Assembly: GCA_017694945.1 (NCBI GenBank)
Contig: JADIMA010000036.1
Coordinates: forward strand, 19,179 to 83,178
Direction of reading: 5' to 3'
Length of the DNA stretch: 64,000 bases
Source: Candidatus Merdivivens pullicola
GTDB lineage: Bacteria > Bacteroidota > Bacteroidia > Bacteroidales > UBA932
A program made the position numbers and the translations under genes. Shown piece by piece: positions 52,921 to 61,602 of this stretch (positions are counted from its first letter, which is position 1; the number at the start of each line of letters is the position of its first letter). The notes beneath the pieces were generated by a model. The model saw only the letters and a list, made by a program, of their open reading frames with translations. It did not search any database and was not told the DNA's origin.

Positions 52921-53832
52921 ATGGACAAACAGTTTTCCGAAGCCTCGGCGGATTTCGGGGTCTATCTCAAGTTGGAAAGAAGGCTTTCAGACAATACGGT
53001 ATCTTCATATCTGAGCGACCTGTCGTTTTTTTTCGGTTATCTGTCCGATGCAGGTCTGGAAAAACCTGAAGACTGTACAAAAGACGCGGTGTATTCGTAT
53101 CTTGAATCGCGTGTGCCGGAGTTGTCGTCCCGTTCACAGGCGAGGGTTCTCACTTCAATCAGGACATTTTACAATTTCATGATGGAAGAGGGCCGTTGCG
53201 GCTCGAATCCCTGCGAACTCATAGAAGTTCCCAAACTTCTGAAGAAACTTCCGGTCGTACTTTCCGTGGAAGAGATAGACCGCATGGTTTCTTCGATAAA
53301 CCTTGCAGAGCCGCTCGGGCATAGGAACAAGGCTATCCTTGAACTGATGTACGGTTGCGGACTGCGGGTCAGCGAGGCCATATCTGTACGGGTGTCGGAT
53401 ATTTTTCCCGAGGAACAGTTCATCCGCATCATAGGCAAGGGGGACAAGCAAAGAGTCGTGCCAGTAGGAGAATGCGCCTTGTCGGCGATAGGCTACTACC
53501 TTCCGGACAGGAACCGCATTCTTGCTTCAAATCCGTCGGCGAAGGATACGGATGTGCTTTTCCTGAACCGCCGCGGCTGTCCGATGACACGGGTGATGGT
53601 GTTTAAAATAGTAAAGGATGCTGCGGCCAATGCTGGAATAACCAAGGACATATCCCCGCATACCCTCCGGCATTCTTTTGCCACGCATCTTATAGAAAAT
53701 GGCGCTGACCTTCGTGCCGTGCAGCAGATGCTCGGGCATGAAAGTATCCTGACGACAGAGATCTACACTCATGTCGAGACTTCGAAATGGCAGAAGTCCA
53801 TACTTTCCCACCATCCGAGGGGCAACAGGTGA
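52921..53832 (+). CDS. xerD: Site-specific tyrosine recombinase XerD
   Basis: XerD acts with XerC at the dif site to resolve chromosome dimers. The 303-residue protein has the SAM-like N-terminal domain (about 5-95) and the catalytic residues: Arg in MYGCGLRVSEAI, Lys in IIGKGDKQRVVPVG, HTLRHSFATHLIENGADLRA (His/Arg), and LGHESILTTEIYTHVE (His and Tyr). Size and motifs are those of canonical XerD. No dif-like site was identified in the window. It shares a transcript with the phosphatase gene upstream. Confidence 0.94.
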   Translation: MDKQFSEASADFGVYLKLERRLSDNTVSSYLSDLSFFFGYLSDAGLEKPEDCTKDAVYSYLESRVPELSSRSQARVLTSIRTFYNFMMEEGRCGSNPCELIEVPKLLKKLPVVLSVEEIDRMVSSINLAEPLGHRNKAILELMYGCGLRVSEAISVRVSDIFPEEQFIRIIGKGDKQRVVPVGECALSAIGYYLPDRNRILASNPSAKDTDVLFLNRRGCPMTRVMVFKIVKDAAANAGITKDISPHTLRHSFATHLIENGADLRAVQQMLGHESILTTEIYTHVETSKWQKSILSHHPRGNR

Positions 53833-53850
53833 TCGCATCTGAAAATTTCG

Positions 53851-53858
53851 TATTTTTG
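53851..53858 (+). promoter_or_regulatory. -7 box of the helix-hairpin-helix gene
   Basis: TATTTTTG fits TAnnTTTG and lies 40 bases before the ATG at 53899. No TTTG is found at the -33 spacing. Confidence 0.45.
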
Positions 53859-53898
53859 CATCCGTCAGGTGTGGTTGTCCGACTGATGAAGTTGGATT

Positions 53899-55782
53899 AT
53901 GTGCTGTGGATTTCCGTATGCCGGGAGGCTGTTCCTGGCTGTCTTGCTGTTTTTCTGTTGTTCAAGTTCCTATGCCCAGTCTCCGGCTGCCCCGGATGAA
54001 AAGGATTATGATGCGGTTGCGGATTCTTTGTATTCGCTGCTGGCCGAAGATGCCGGCATTGACGGGGAGGCCGCCGCCGATTATGTGGATGAACTTATTG
54101 GCTCCTATAGGAGGTTTCTGCGTTTTCCGTTGGACATTAACAAGGCTTCCCGCCGCGAACTTGAGAGGGCGGGTTTTCTGGGGCAGTACAGGATAGCCTC
54201 GTTTCTGGATTACAGGGAAAGGTTCGGGGATGTCCTGTCGCTTACCGAACTTGCAAACATTCCGGGTTTCGGGAGAGATTATGTAAAAGGCATATCAGGG
54301 ATGATTTCTTTGGGGAATTATGTCCCTGCCGGCTATTCGTCCGCACAAGGCGGAGACTGGGCCCATGATATAATGTCCAGATTGAAATACAGGGCTTTCG
54401 GCGCAGAGAAAATGGCCAATCCGGTGGACAGGTTGTTTAAATACAAGGCTGCTTCTGTGTCCGGAGTGTCTTTCGGGATTGCGGCCCGATCTGTTCCGGG
54501 AGATGGTTTTTTCCCTCCCGGAAGTCTTTCCGCTTTTGTTTCGTATGAACCGAAGTCCAAGGTGTTCAGGAAAATAATAATCGGTGATTATAATGCACGG
54601 TTCGGTCAGGGAGGGCTTATGTGGAGTTCGTTCACGATGAATTCGTTGTCTTCCGGGACGGCGTTCATGAAAACGGAGCCGGGCATAACGGGATATTGCA
54701 CCGGAGGGAGCGGTGTGCGGCTGAGGGGCACTGCCGTGGAACTTGCGGCAGGAGATGTGTCTGTATCGTTGATGGGTTCGTATAAATACGATTATGCCGC
54801 TGCCGGAGGGCATGCTGGAGTCCCTTTCCTTGCCGGTGCCAATTTTTCGTATTGGTTTCCGAGGTTTAAGGTGGGGATTACGGGGATATGGTACGGGACG
54901 GACGGCGGAGGTGCTTTAAAGGATGCCGGTTATGGAGTGTCGGCGGATGTGCGGTTGCAGTTGTCGGCGGTGTCTCTGTATGCCGAGGCTGCCTATGAGG
55001 AAAGTTTAGGTGTATGGGCCGGGGCGGAAATGCCGGTTGGGGAGCGTTGGGATTGTTCTGTGGCCGGCAGGTTCGTCCCGACCGGTTTCAAAGGTGAATA
55101 TTCTTCTCCTTTTTCGAGTGATTCCGGTGCCGGGAACGAATGCGCGCTTTCCGTGTTGCTGCGCCGCCGTGCAGGGATGTCGAAGGATATGATTCTGGCA
55201 GCGGACATGGCGTATTTTCCCGAAACAAAAAGTATAGGGAGCGGAGTGGATTTTCAGTTCAAGTGCCGTGGGGAGTGGAGGAAGGATGCGTTGAAAACGG
55301 TTGCGTCCCTGACACTCAGGGGAATGTATGATATAACTTCTTCTTTTCGTGCCGAATGGTATGCCGGGCTTCCCAAAGATGTCAATGGAAGCGGCTTCGC
55401 TGTGAATGTGAGGGCGGATGTTTCGCTGTATTCCGGACTGACGGCTGAATCTTCGCCTGTCGGTTGCGGGAGGGCCGTCTCTGCCGAAGGCAGTTACCGT
55501 GTGGCTGGGCGTTTTTCGTCTGTACTTGCCGTGTATGCCCGTCTGGCGCTTTTTCATTGCGACGGCTGGGGGGAGAGGATTTATTGTTATGAGCGGGATC
55601 TTTATGGCTCCATGTCCGTGCCGGCCTTGTACGGAAGGGGGGTGTCGTCTTATTTGATGGCGGTTTACAGGCCGTGCAGATGGCTCAAACTGTCGTTCAA
55701 GGCAGGAGCGGGATGGTATAACCGTAAAAAAGAAGAGACCTGCATCGTGGACTTGAAGTTCCAGTGCGAGGTCTCTCTGTGA
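53899..55782 (+). CDS. Helix-hairpin-helix outer-membrane protein, function unknown
   Basis: A signal peptide (MCCGFPYAGRLFLAVLLFF, cleavage after SSSYAQ) is followed by a ComEA-like helix-hairpin-helix pair (about residues 70-135: LDINKASRRELERAGFLG, then LTELANIPGFGRDYVKG). The remaining 480 residues are rich in alternating amphipathic beta strands with many Gly/Tyr/Ser and predict a beta-barrel (for example MGSYKYDYAAAGGHAG, LSAVSLYAEAAYEESLGV). The family is known in Bacteroidota only as hypothetical HhH proteins. A DNA-binding HhH on an outer-membrane barrel suggests DNA contact at the cell surface, but that is inference. It ends convergent with the lytic transglycosylase gene, 16 bases away. 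Confidence 0.78.
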   Translation: MCCGFPYAGRLFLAVLLFFCCSSSYAQSPAAPDEKDYDAVADSLYSLLAEDAGIDGEAAADYVDELIGSYRRFLRFPLDINKASRRELERAGFLGQYRIASFLDYRERFGDVLSLTELANIPGFGRDYVKGISGMISLGNYVPAGYSSAQGGDWAHDIMSRLKYRAFGAEKMANPVDRLFKYKAASVSGVSFGIAARSVPGDGFFPPGSLSAFVSYEPKSKVFRKIIIGDYNARFGQGGLMWSSFTMNSLSSGTAFMKTEPGITGYCTGGSGVRLRGTAVELAAGDVSVSLMGSYKYDYAAAGGHAGVPFLAGANFSYWFPRFKVGITGIWYGTDGGGALKDAGYGVSADVRLQLSAVSLYAEAAYEESLGVWAGAEMPVGERWDCSVAGRFVPTGFKGEYSSPFSSDSGAGNECALSVLLRRRAGMSKDMILAADMAYFPETKSIGSGVDFQFKCRGEWRKDALKTVASLTLRGMYDITSSFRAEWYAGLPKDVNGSGFAVNVRADVSLYSGLTAESSPVGCGRAVSAEGSYRVAGRFSSVLAVYARLALFHCDGWGERIYCYERDLYGSMSVPALYGRGVSSYLMAVYRPCRWLKLSFKAGAGWYNRKKEETCIVDLKFQCEVSL

Positions 55783-55798
55783 GGAATCAAAGGCCGGA

Positions 55799-57784
55799 TT
55801 ATGCCTTTTTAATCCTGATTTTCATTCCAGGGTATATCTTGGAGTTCTTGTCCATGCCGTTGAGGGACATGATTCCTTTGGATGTGGTTCCCGGGAATTT
55901 CTTGGCTATGTCCCAGAAAGTATCCCCTTTCTGAACCGTATAGACTATGTATCCGTTTTCTACAGTCCCGTTTTCTGAGCCTGAATGGGCGATTCCGTCT
56001 GTATATATCGTAAGTTTCTGGCCTACACGGATCCGGTCTGACCTGAGCCCGTTCCAATTCTTGATTTCCGAAACAGTCACTCCGTGCCTGATGGCTATGT
56101 CTCCGAGGACGTCTCCGCTCTTGACCGTGTAAACCGTCTTTTCACCGCCGCCTGATGCCGAAGGGCCTCCGTTTGTGTATATCGTGAGTTTTTGTCCGAT
56201 GCTTATTTTGTCGGATTTGAGCCCGTTCCATTTTTTTATTGAGGCTACGGAAACGCCGTGGCGGATTGCGATTTTCCCTAAGACATCCCCGCTCTTGACC
56301 GTATAGGTTATCTTCTCACCGCTGGTCGATGTGCCGCCGCCGGACGAGGATGAGGTCGAAGATGAGGCTGCAGGGCCGTTGCCTCCCCGATAGATGATAA
56401 GCCGTTGGTTTACCCTGATGCGGTCGGATTTAAGACCGTTCCATCTTTTTATTTTTGCGACCGTGGTGCCGTAGCGCATGGCTATTTTCCCGAGGACGTC
56501 GCCGCTTTTTACGCGATATACTATCCTCTCGCCGTCCCCGCCGTCTTTTATCTTTTTAAGTTCTACCGGGTTGAAATATTTGTCTGCCTGGTAGTCGTAA
56601 ATCTCTTTCTCGTGGTCTATGAATGCGTTTGTATAATTGTATGGCAGGCGCAGTATGTATTCGGCTTCGTTTCCGGGAATGATGTTGTGTACGTATTGCG
56701 GATTCAGATCCTTGAGTTCCTGGAGTTTGATGCCTGTAAGCGCGCTTACCTGTTCCAGATGCAGCATCTTGTGCACGTGGATTGTGTCAACGTGCGGAGG
56801 AAGTGCGATGGATTCCGGCTGGAGGTTGTGTTCCTTGTAGTATTTCAAAGTATAGAGGGCTGCTACGAAGGCAGGGACATATCCTCTTGTTTCTCGTGGA
56901 AGATAATAATATATTTCCCAGAAGTCCTTGGAATTGCCGCTCCGTCTTATTGCTTTGTTGACATTTCCGGCTCCGCAGTTGTATGATGCGATTGCAAGCG
57001 CCCAGTCTCCGAAGATTTCGTATGCGTCCTTCATGTACTGGGCGGCCGCATAAGTGGATTTGATCGGATCCAGCCTTTCGTCAACGAAAGAGTTTATAGT
57101 CAGCCCGTAATGCCTTGCCGTCGGATATATGAACTGCCACATGCCCTTTGCGCTTGCCCTTGAAACGGCGGTAGGGTTCAGGGCGGACTCGATTACGGCC
57201 ATTGCCTTGAGTTCCTGCGGAAGCCCGTATGATGTGAAGATTTCTTCGAATATAGGCATGTAATATGCGGAAAGGCCGAGAATCTTCCCGACAGCCGTAG
57301 GCATTTTTTCCGTATATTGAATGATGTAGTTCTTTACGACTGAATTGTATGGGAGGGTTATGAAGGAGTTCATCTCTTCCAGCCTGCGTATATATACCGA
57401 ATCTGGTATGTTGGATGTGTATTCCACATCGTCGAGATTTATGTTCGGGTCATAATCGTTGAGCCTGCGCTGCATGTAATATATGCTCAGCAGAGAGTCA
57501 AGCGATGCGGTGCTGTCGCGTATAATGAGCCCGTCTCCGATTTCTTCTTCATAATGGCCGAAAATCACGTCAGTGATGCTGTCGTTGGAGCGTGTGAGTT
57601 CTTCAAGATCGCTGAGCCTTATCGTGAGCGAGTCGAGAGCATTTCTAAGCGAGTCATTTTCCGATATCAGTTCTTTCCGCGTTTTCCTTTTTTTTACAGG
57701 TGTTTTTGAATATGCCTCGGCTATGCCGCTTCCGAAAAAAATGATTGTCGTGATTGCCAATAATGCTATTTTTCTGTCCATCAT
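55799..57784 (-). CDS. Lytic transglycosylase with LysM repeats (MltD-like)
   Basis: This cleaves the glycan strands of peptidoglycan to leave 1,6-anhydro ends. The 661-residue exported protein has a signal peptide (about 1-24), a coiled-coil-like segment (38-65), a goose-type SLT domain (about 160-330) with the catalytic Glu in AVIESALNPTAVSRASAKG followed by MWQF, a degenerate LysM-like segment (345-390), and four C-terminal LysM modules (about 425-470, 490-535, 545-590, 610-661), each with YTVKSGDVLGKIA-type starts. Ser/Gly-rich linkers separate them. It is the last gene of the parA-parB-DUF5683 run, a conserved cluster in Bacteroidota that links segregation to wall remodelling by position. 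Confidence 0.92.
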   Translation of the reverse strand: MMDRKIALLAITTIIFFGSGIAEAYSKTPVKKRKTRKELISENDSLRNALDSLTIRLSDLEELTRSNDSITDVIFGHYEEEIGDGLIIRDSTASLDSLLSIYYMQRRLNDYDPNINLDDVEYTSNIPDSVYIRRLEEMNSFITLPYNSVVKNYIIQYTEKMPTAVGKILGLSAYYMPIFEEIFTSYGLPQELKAMAVIESALNPTAVSRASAKGMWQFIYPTARHYGLTINSFVDERLDPIKSTYAAAQYMKDAYEIFGDWALAIASYNCGAGNVNKAIRRSGNSKDFWEIYYYLPRETRGYVPAFVAALYTLKYYKEHNLQPESIALPPHVDTIHVHKMLHLEQVSALTGIKLQELKDLNPQYVHNIIPGNEAEYILRLPYNYTNAFIDHEKEIYDYQADKYFNPVELKKIKDGGDGERIVYRVKSGDVLGKIAMRYGTTVAKIKRWNGLKSDRIRVNQRLIIYRGGNGPAASSSTSSSSGGGTSTSGEKITYTVKSGDVLGKIAIRHGVSVASIKKWNGLKSDKISIGQKLTIYTNGGPSASGGGEKTVYTVKSGDVLGDIAIRHGVTVSEIKNWNGLRSDRIRVGQKLTIYTDGIAHSGSENGTVENGYIVYTVQKGDTFWDIAKKFPGTTSKGIMSLNGMDKNSKIYPGMKIRIKKA

Positions 57785-57794
57785 GAATTTATAA

Positions 57795-58769
57795 TTAAAA
57801 ATTAATGCCGATTCTCAGTCCCACCGCGCTGTCGGCTCCCAATGCCGTTCCAACGGAGGCGTATTCCAGATTGAGGGGTGAAATGATTGTCGGTTCGAGT
57901 TTTACGTTGACTGCGAGGTTGTCTGATATGTCGAAATCGGCCATGTATGAAAATACGTTCGCGTCTATAATCTGAAGGAAATAAACGAGGACTGTCGCTA
58001 CTACCGCTATGTCTCTACTGCGCCTGAAGGAATCCCTGTAGTACAGGGCTGTTTCGGCGGCTATAGGGCCTTCATAAGGTATGTCGGGGTTGGTGGCCTC
58101 GTTGTGTATCCTTTTGTATCTCTGGTATTGTTTGTTGTAGAATGTCCAGAAATATACTCCGGCTGTCAGTCCTCCGGTGTATATCGGGACTTTCCAGTAT
58201 TCTTCATTGTATATCTGCCCGGCTCCAGGGAAGAGGATTGAATATACGGTGGCTTTTCCTGCAGATTTGGTGGTCTTGATGTCGTAACTGATGTTTACAT
58301 CAAGCAGTTGCGCCCAGTATATGAGACCGGCTCCGATGAAACATGCCGTGCTGATGTCTTTGTATTTCTGGTTCGGTACGGCGCCTTCTATGCCTTCGGC
58401 TGCCGCTGCCGACTGCTTGTAAAGATTGTTGTAATGTACTCCGAAGCCGATCGTGGTCCCAAGGCCAGCGTAAATCACGGGAATCTTCCAGTAGTCGCGG
58501 TTGTAAACCTGTCCCAGGCCGGGTACTATCATGCTTGCCCCGAATGCGTAGCCTACTGCCATTGTGTCCTTGTGGGCCAGGCCTCTGAAAAGCCTTTTGA
58601 AACTGAAAACCTGTTCTACCGTGGTGTCGTTGCGCGCCTGCCTGTTGTTGACGGTCTGCCCGGATGAACTGCCGAAACCTCCGCCCATGGGGAATTGTGC
58701 GAAGATTTCCCCCGCAGACAGCAACAGTATGGTAAGCGCCAAAAGCGCGCATTTGTATATGTGCTTCAT
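57795..58769 (-). CDS. DUF5683 membrane protein
   Basis: The 324-residue protein has a signal peptide (about 1-25, ending EIFAQ). The C-terminal two thirds contain two similar blocks, each with a G.G..Y...YWK(I/V)P pattern: VPGLGQVYNRDYWKIPVIYA and FPGAGQIYNEEYWKVPIYTG, with hydrophobic spans around them. This repeat is the DUF5683 signature. Function is unknown. It sits 10 bases behind parB and 10 ahead of the lytic transglycosylase gene, the same order as in other Bacteroidota, so a cell-envelope or segregation-related role is only suggested by context. Confidence 0.88.
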   Translation of the reverse strand: MKHIYKCALLALTILLLSAGEIFAQFPMGGGFGSSSGQTVNNRQARNDTTVEQVFSFKRLFRGLAHKDTMAVGYAFGASMIVPGLGQVYNRDYWKIPVIYAGLGTTIGFGVHYNNLYKQSAAAAEGIEGAVPNQKYKDISTACFIGAGLIYWAQLLDVNISYDIKTTKSAGKATVYSILFPGAGQIYNEEYWKVPIYTGGLTAGVYFWTFYNKQYQRYKRIHNEATNPDIPYEGPIAAETALYYRDSFRRSRDIAVVATVLVYFLQIIDANVFSYMADFDISDNLAVNVKLEPTIISPLNLEYASVGTALGADSAVGLRIGINF

Positions 58770-58779
58770 CTGTAAATTC

Positions 58780-59742
58780 TCAAATGTCTTTGTCCTCCAA
58801 TGCCTTGAGGAATCTTTCCACTTCTTTGTCGGATTCGAAATGAATGGTCATCATTCCTTTTCCGTTGTCATTGCGTTTGAGACTTATGCGGTTGTCGAAG
58901 AATTTTCCTATCCTGTCAAGCACTCTCATGTAAGGCTCCGGAAGTTCCGGGCTTTCCTTTTTCACGATGCTTGCTTCGCGCTGCATTTTCCTGACTTTCT
59001 GCTCAAGTTGCCTTACTGACAGGTCGGAAGCGATGGTCTCTTCGCACAGTCTGTCCTGCAGGTTTTCGTCTTCTATTCCGAGCAGGACTTTTGCGTGCCC
59101 TACAGATATCTTGCCAATCTTGAGCGCATGCTGGGCAGAGGCGGTAAGTTTCAGCAGTCTCAGGTAATTTGTCACCGAGGCCCTTTTCTTTCCGACTCTC
59201 ACGGCCATTTCTTCCTGGGTAAGGCGGCATTCTTCGATGAGCCTTCTGAAACTCATGGCGATTTCGATAGGGTCGAGGTTCTCCCTTTGCAGGTTTTCCA
59301 CGATTGCCATCTCAAGCATTCCGACATCGTCTGTTTCGCGGATATATGCCGGTACGCTTTCTATGCCGGCCATGCGGCAGGCCCTGTATCGTCTTTCACC
59401 GCTTATGATCTGGTATTTGGATGGCGTAATGCGACGTACTGTTATAGGTTGGATCAGGCCCAGGGCTTTTATCGATTCGGCAAGTTCGGACAGGGCCTCT
59501 TCGTCGAATTCCTTTCTTGGCTGGAACGGGTTAGGTTCAATCTGGCTGATTGGAATTTCGCTGATTGCGGCGCCTGCCGCTGCCGTGGCTGCCGCATTTT
59601 TTTCAGGCGCGTTGTCTTCCGTCGATTTGTCCGGGATGTGGTGCGGCGTTTCGGAAACGTACCTGACTTCGCGTCCGATGTTGTCGAATTCGTTCCCTAA
59701 AAGGGCTCCCAATCCTTTGCCGAGTGCTGGTTTCTTTGCCAT
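58780..59742 (-). CDS. parB: Chromosome-partitioning protein ParB
   Basis: ParB binds parS sites, spreads as a CTP-dependent clamp and is moved by ParA. The 320-residue protein has the N-terminal ParB/Srx domain (about 50-140) with NPFQPRKEFDEEALSELAES and the CTP-binding GERRYRACRMAG, then a helix-turn-helix (LTQEEMAVRVGKKRASVTNY), and a short C-terminal dimerisation region (about 270-320). It lies 14 bases after parA. No clear parS palindrome of the TGTTTCACGTGAAACA type was recognised in the window. Confidence 0.96.
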   Translation of the reverse strand: MAKKPALGKGLGALLGNEFDNIGREVRYVSETPHHIPDKSTEDNAPEKNAAATAAAGAAISEIPISQIEPNPFQPRKEFDEEALSELAESIKALGLIQPITVRRITPSKYQIISGERRYRACRMAGIESVPAYIRETDDVGMLEMAIVENLQRENLDPIEIAMSFRRLIEECRLTQEEMAVRVGKKRASVTNYLRLLKLTASAQHALKIGKISVGHAKVLLGIEDENLQDRLCEETIASDLSVRQLEQKVRKMQREASIVKKESPELPEPYMRVLDRIGKFFDNRISLKRNDNGKGMMTIHFESDKEVERFLKALEDKDI

Positions 59743-59756
59743 CTGTTGTCTCCTGT

Positions 59757-60542
59757 CTATGCCTTTTTCGTGTCTTTGTCGTTATGGCTGATAACCTCTT
59801 TCGCAAGGTTAAGGTAATTGTTGGTGCCGGAGCATATGGCATCGTAAAGTATTACCGGTTTCCCATGCGAAGGGGCTTCGCTCAGGCGTATATTCCTCTG
59901 TATCGATGTCTCGAATACCGCTTTCCCGAAGTGGCTCCTGACTTCTTCCACGACCTGGTTGTGTACCCTGAGCCTGCTGTCGTACAGCGTGAAAAGGAAG
60001 CCTTCGATGGTGAGCGAAGGATTGAGCCTTGCCTGTACCAGTTTGATGGTGTTAAGCAGTTTTCCGAGTCCTTCCAAAGCAAAATATTCGGGTTGCACCG
60101 GGATGATTACTGAATCGGCTGCCGTAAGTGAGTTGACTGTAATCAGTCCGAGGGAAGGGGAGCAGTCGATGATGATGTAGTCATAGTTTTCCTTGATTCC
60201 GTCCAAGGCTTTTTTCAGCATCTTTTCCCTGTCGTCGAACTGGATCATTTCAAGTTCCGCACCGACAAGGTTTATGTGGGACGGAATCATGTGCAGGTTG
60301 TGCAGTTCTGTCTGCAGCAATGTGTCGGATGCGTCGATCTGGCCTATAAGTACTTCGTACAGAGTGCGCTTTTTGTTGGAATCCGGGGAAAAATTCAGTC
60401 CGGACGTAGTGTTGGCTTGAGGATCCGCGTCTATGATGAGGACTCTCCTGTCAAGTACGGCCAGTGAGGCCGCAAGATTGATGGCGGTAGTCGTTTTTCC
60501 TACCCCTCCTTTCTGGTTCGCTATAGCAATGACTTTTCCCAT
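59757..60542 (-). CDS. parA: Chromosome-partitioning ATPase ParA (Soj-like)
   Basis: ParA is the ATPase that moves ParB-parS complexes over the nucleoid. The start at 60542 gives MGKVIAIANQKGGVGKTTTA and 261 residues. A longer in-frame start at 60575 overlaps the -7 box and is rejected. The deviant Walker A is KGGVGKTT, Walker A' is IDADPQANTT, Walker B is DYIIIDCSPSLG. The gene heads the parA-parB-DUF5683-transglycosylase run and is divergent from the lipid kinase, with overlapping promoters. Confidence 0.97.
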   Translation of the reverse strand: MGKVIAIANQKGGVGKTTTAINLAASLAVLDRRVLIIDADPQANTTSGLNFSPDSNKKRTLYEVLIGQIDASDTLLQTELHNLHMIPSHINLVGAELEMIQFDDREKMLKKALDGIKENYDYIIIDCSPSLGLITVNSLTAADSVIIPVQPEYFALEGLGKLLNTIKLVQARLNPSLTIEGFLFTLYDSRLRVHNQVVEEVRSHFGKAVFETSIQRNIRLSEAPSHGKPVILYDAICSGTNNYLNLAKEVISHNDKDTKKA

Positions 60543-60572
60543 TTTTTTACAAAAATTCCTTCCCAAACGGGG

Positions 60573-60605
60573 CAAAATTACAAAATCTTTTTTGAAATTT
60601 TCAAA
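60573..60605 (-). promoter_or_regulatory. Promoter of parA
   Basis: On the minus strand TTTG (60605-60602) is followed by 21 bases and TAATTTTG (60580-60573), 30 bases before the parA ATG. It overlaps the divergent promoter at 60591-60621, so the two may compete for polymerase. Confidence 0.65.
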
Positions 60606-60621
60606 CAGCTTCTTACTTTTG
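60591..60621 (+). promoter_or_regulatory. Promoter of the lipid kinase gene
   Basis: TTTG (60591-60594) is followed by exactly 19 bases and TACTTTTG (60614-60621), a perfect -33/-7 pair, 33 bases before the ATG at 60655. Confidence 0.75.
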
Positions 60622-60654
60622 TCGCTCTGTTTTCGGATATGAAAATTTTGTTAA

Positions 60655-61584
60655 ATGGAACAGGCAGGAAAGGACCGTTGGTTCGTGGTCTTCAATCCCA
60701 TGGCAGGCAGCAGGTGCGCTTCCCAGTTGTCGAAGGAAATAGAAAGTGCCCTGCTCGGGAACGGGATGGATTATGAGCCGTTTTTTATAAAGGAAGATAT
60801 ATATGCGGCGGATTTCGTGGCCGCTGCCGTTAAAAAAGGCTTCAGGCGTTTTATTGCCGTGGGGGGCGACGGTACTCTGAACCAGGTTCTGTGCGGAATA
60901 ATGTCGGCAGGGCATGTGGAGGAGCGCATCGTTCTGGGGGTCATTCCTGTGGGCTCGGGCAACGACTGGATTAAACTTTATGGCATTCCGAAGGACTACA
61001 GGGAGGCTGTCAAGGTCATTGCAGGCGGACGGAGGATTCCTCAGGATGTGGGGAAGGTCACTTTTCTTTCTGACGGAAAGACATATTATCTGATGAATGT
61101 GGCTGGAGCCGGGCTGGATGCCTATGTGTGCGAATGCGTGAACAGGATGAAGTCTGAGGGAAAACGCGGAAGGAGGATTTATGTCGAGGGGCTGGCGAGG
61201 GCTTTTTTTTCCTATAAAAACAGGAATGCGAGAATATTCTGTGACGGCAGGGAGGTATATGAAGGAAGGCTGCTGTCCGTTTCTGTCGGCAATGGCCGAT
61301 ATACCGGAGGCGGAATGTTGCAGACTCCGGATGCGGTTCCCGATGACGGCCTTTTCGATGTCAGTGTCATCAGGGCTATTCCTTTCGGAAAACTGATTTT
61401 CAAAGTTAAAAAACTTTTTAACGGTTCGCTGCCGTCGGATCCGTATGTCATAGCCGGCAGATGCCGTTCTGTAAGGATCGAATCTTCTCCTTCTACTTTG
61501 GTCGAGGTTGACGGAGAAGTCCTGGGCTCTTCTCCTGTATTGATTGAAAATATGAATCTTGCGATCGATGTGATGATCCCGTGA
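60655..61584 (+). CDS. Diacylglycerol kinase-family lipid kinase (YegS-like)
   Basis: The 309-residue protein has the DAGK catalytic domain: an FNPMAGS start, the nucleotide-binding GGDGTLNQVLCG and GSGNDWIKL, and an AGAGLDAYVCE segment typical of the family. The beta-sandwich second domain follows, with NGRYTGGGM and PDAVPDDGLFDV. It probably phosphorylates a lipid such as diacylglycerol or sphingosine-like bases; Bacteroidota make sphingolipids, so either is possible. It stands alone and is convergent with priA, whose stop is 18 bases away. Confidence 0.9.
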   Translation: MEQAGKDRWFVVFNPMAGSRCASQLSKEIESALLGNGMDYEPFFIKEDIYAADFVAAAVKKGFRRFIAVGGDGTLNQVLCGIMSAGHVEERIVLGVIPVGSGNDWIKLYGIPKDYREAVKVIAGGRRIPQDVGKVTFLSDGKTYYLMNVAGAGLDAYVCECVNRMKSEGKRGRRIYVEGLARAFFSYKNRNARIFCDGREVYEGRLLSVSVGNGRYTGGGMLQTPDAVPDDGLFDVSVIRAIPFGKLIFKVKKLFNGSLPSDPYVIAGRCRSVRIESSPSTLVEVDGEVLGSSPVLIENMNLAIDVMIP

Positions 61585-61602
61585 CGGCTCTGTCCGGGTT
61601 GT

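Noticed and set aside
55734-55776. Inverted repeat AGAGACCT/AGGTCTCT at the end of the HhH gene as a terminator
   Set aside because: It lies inside the coding sequence, has a 27-base loop and no T-run, so it is probably incidental.
60543-60654. parS-like site near parA/parB
   Set aside because: No palindrome resembling TGTTTCACGTGAAACA is present in this gap, and none caught my eye elsewhere, though an exhaustive mismatch search was not possible.
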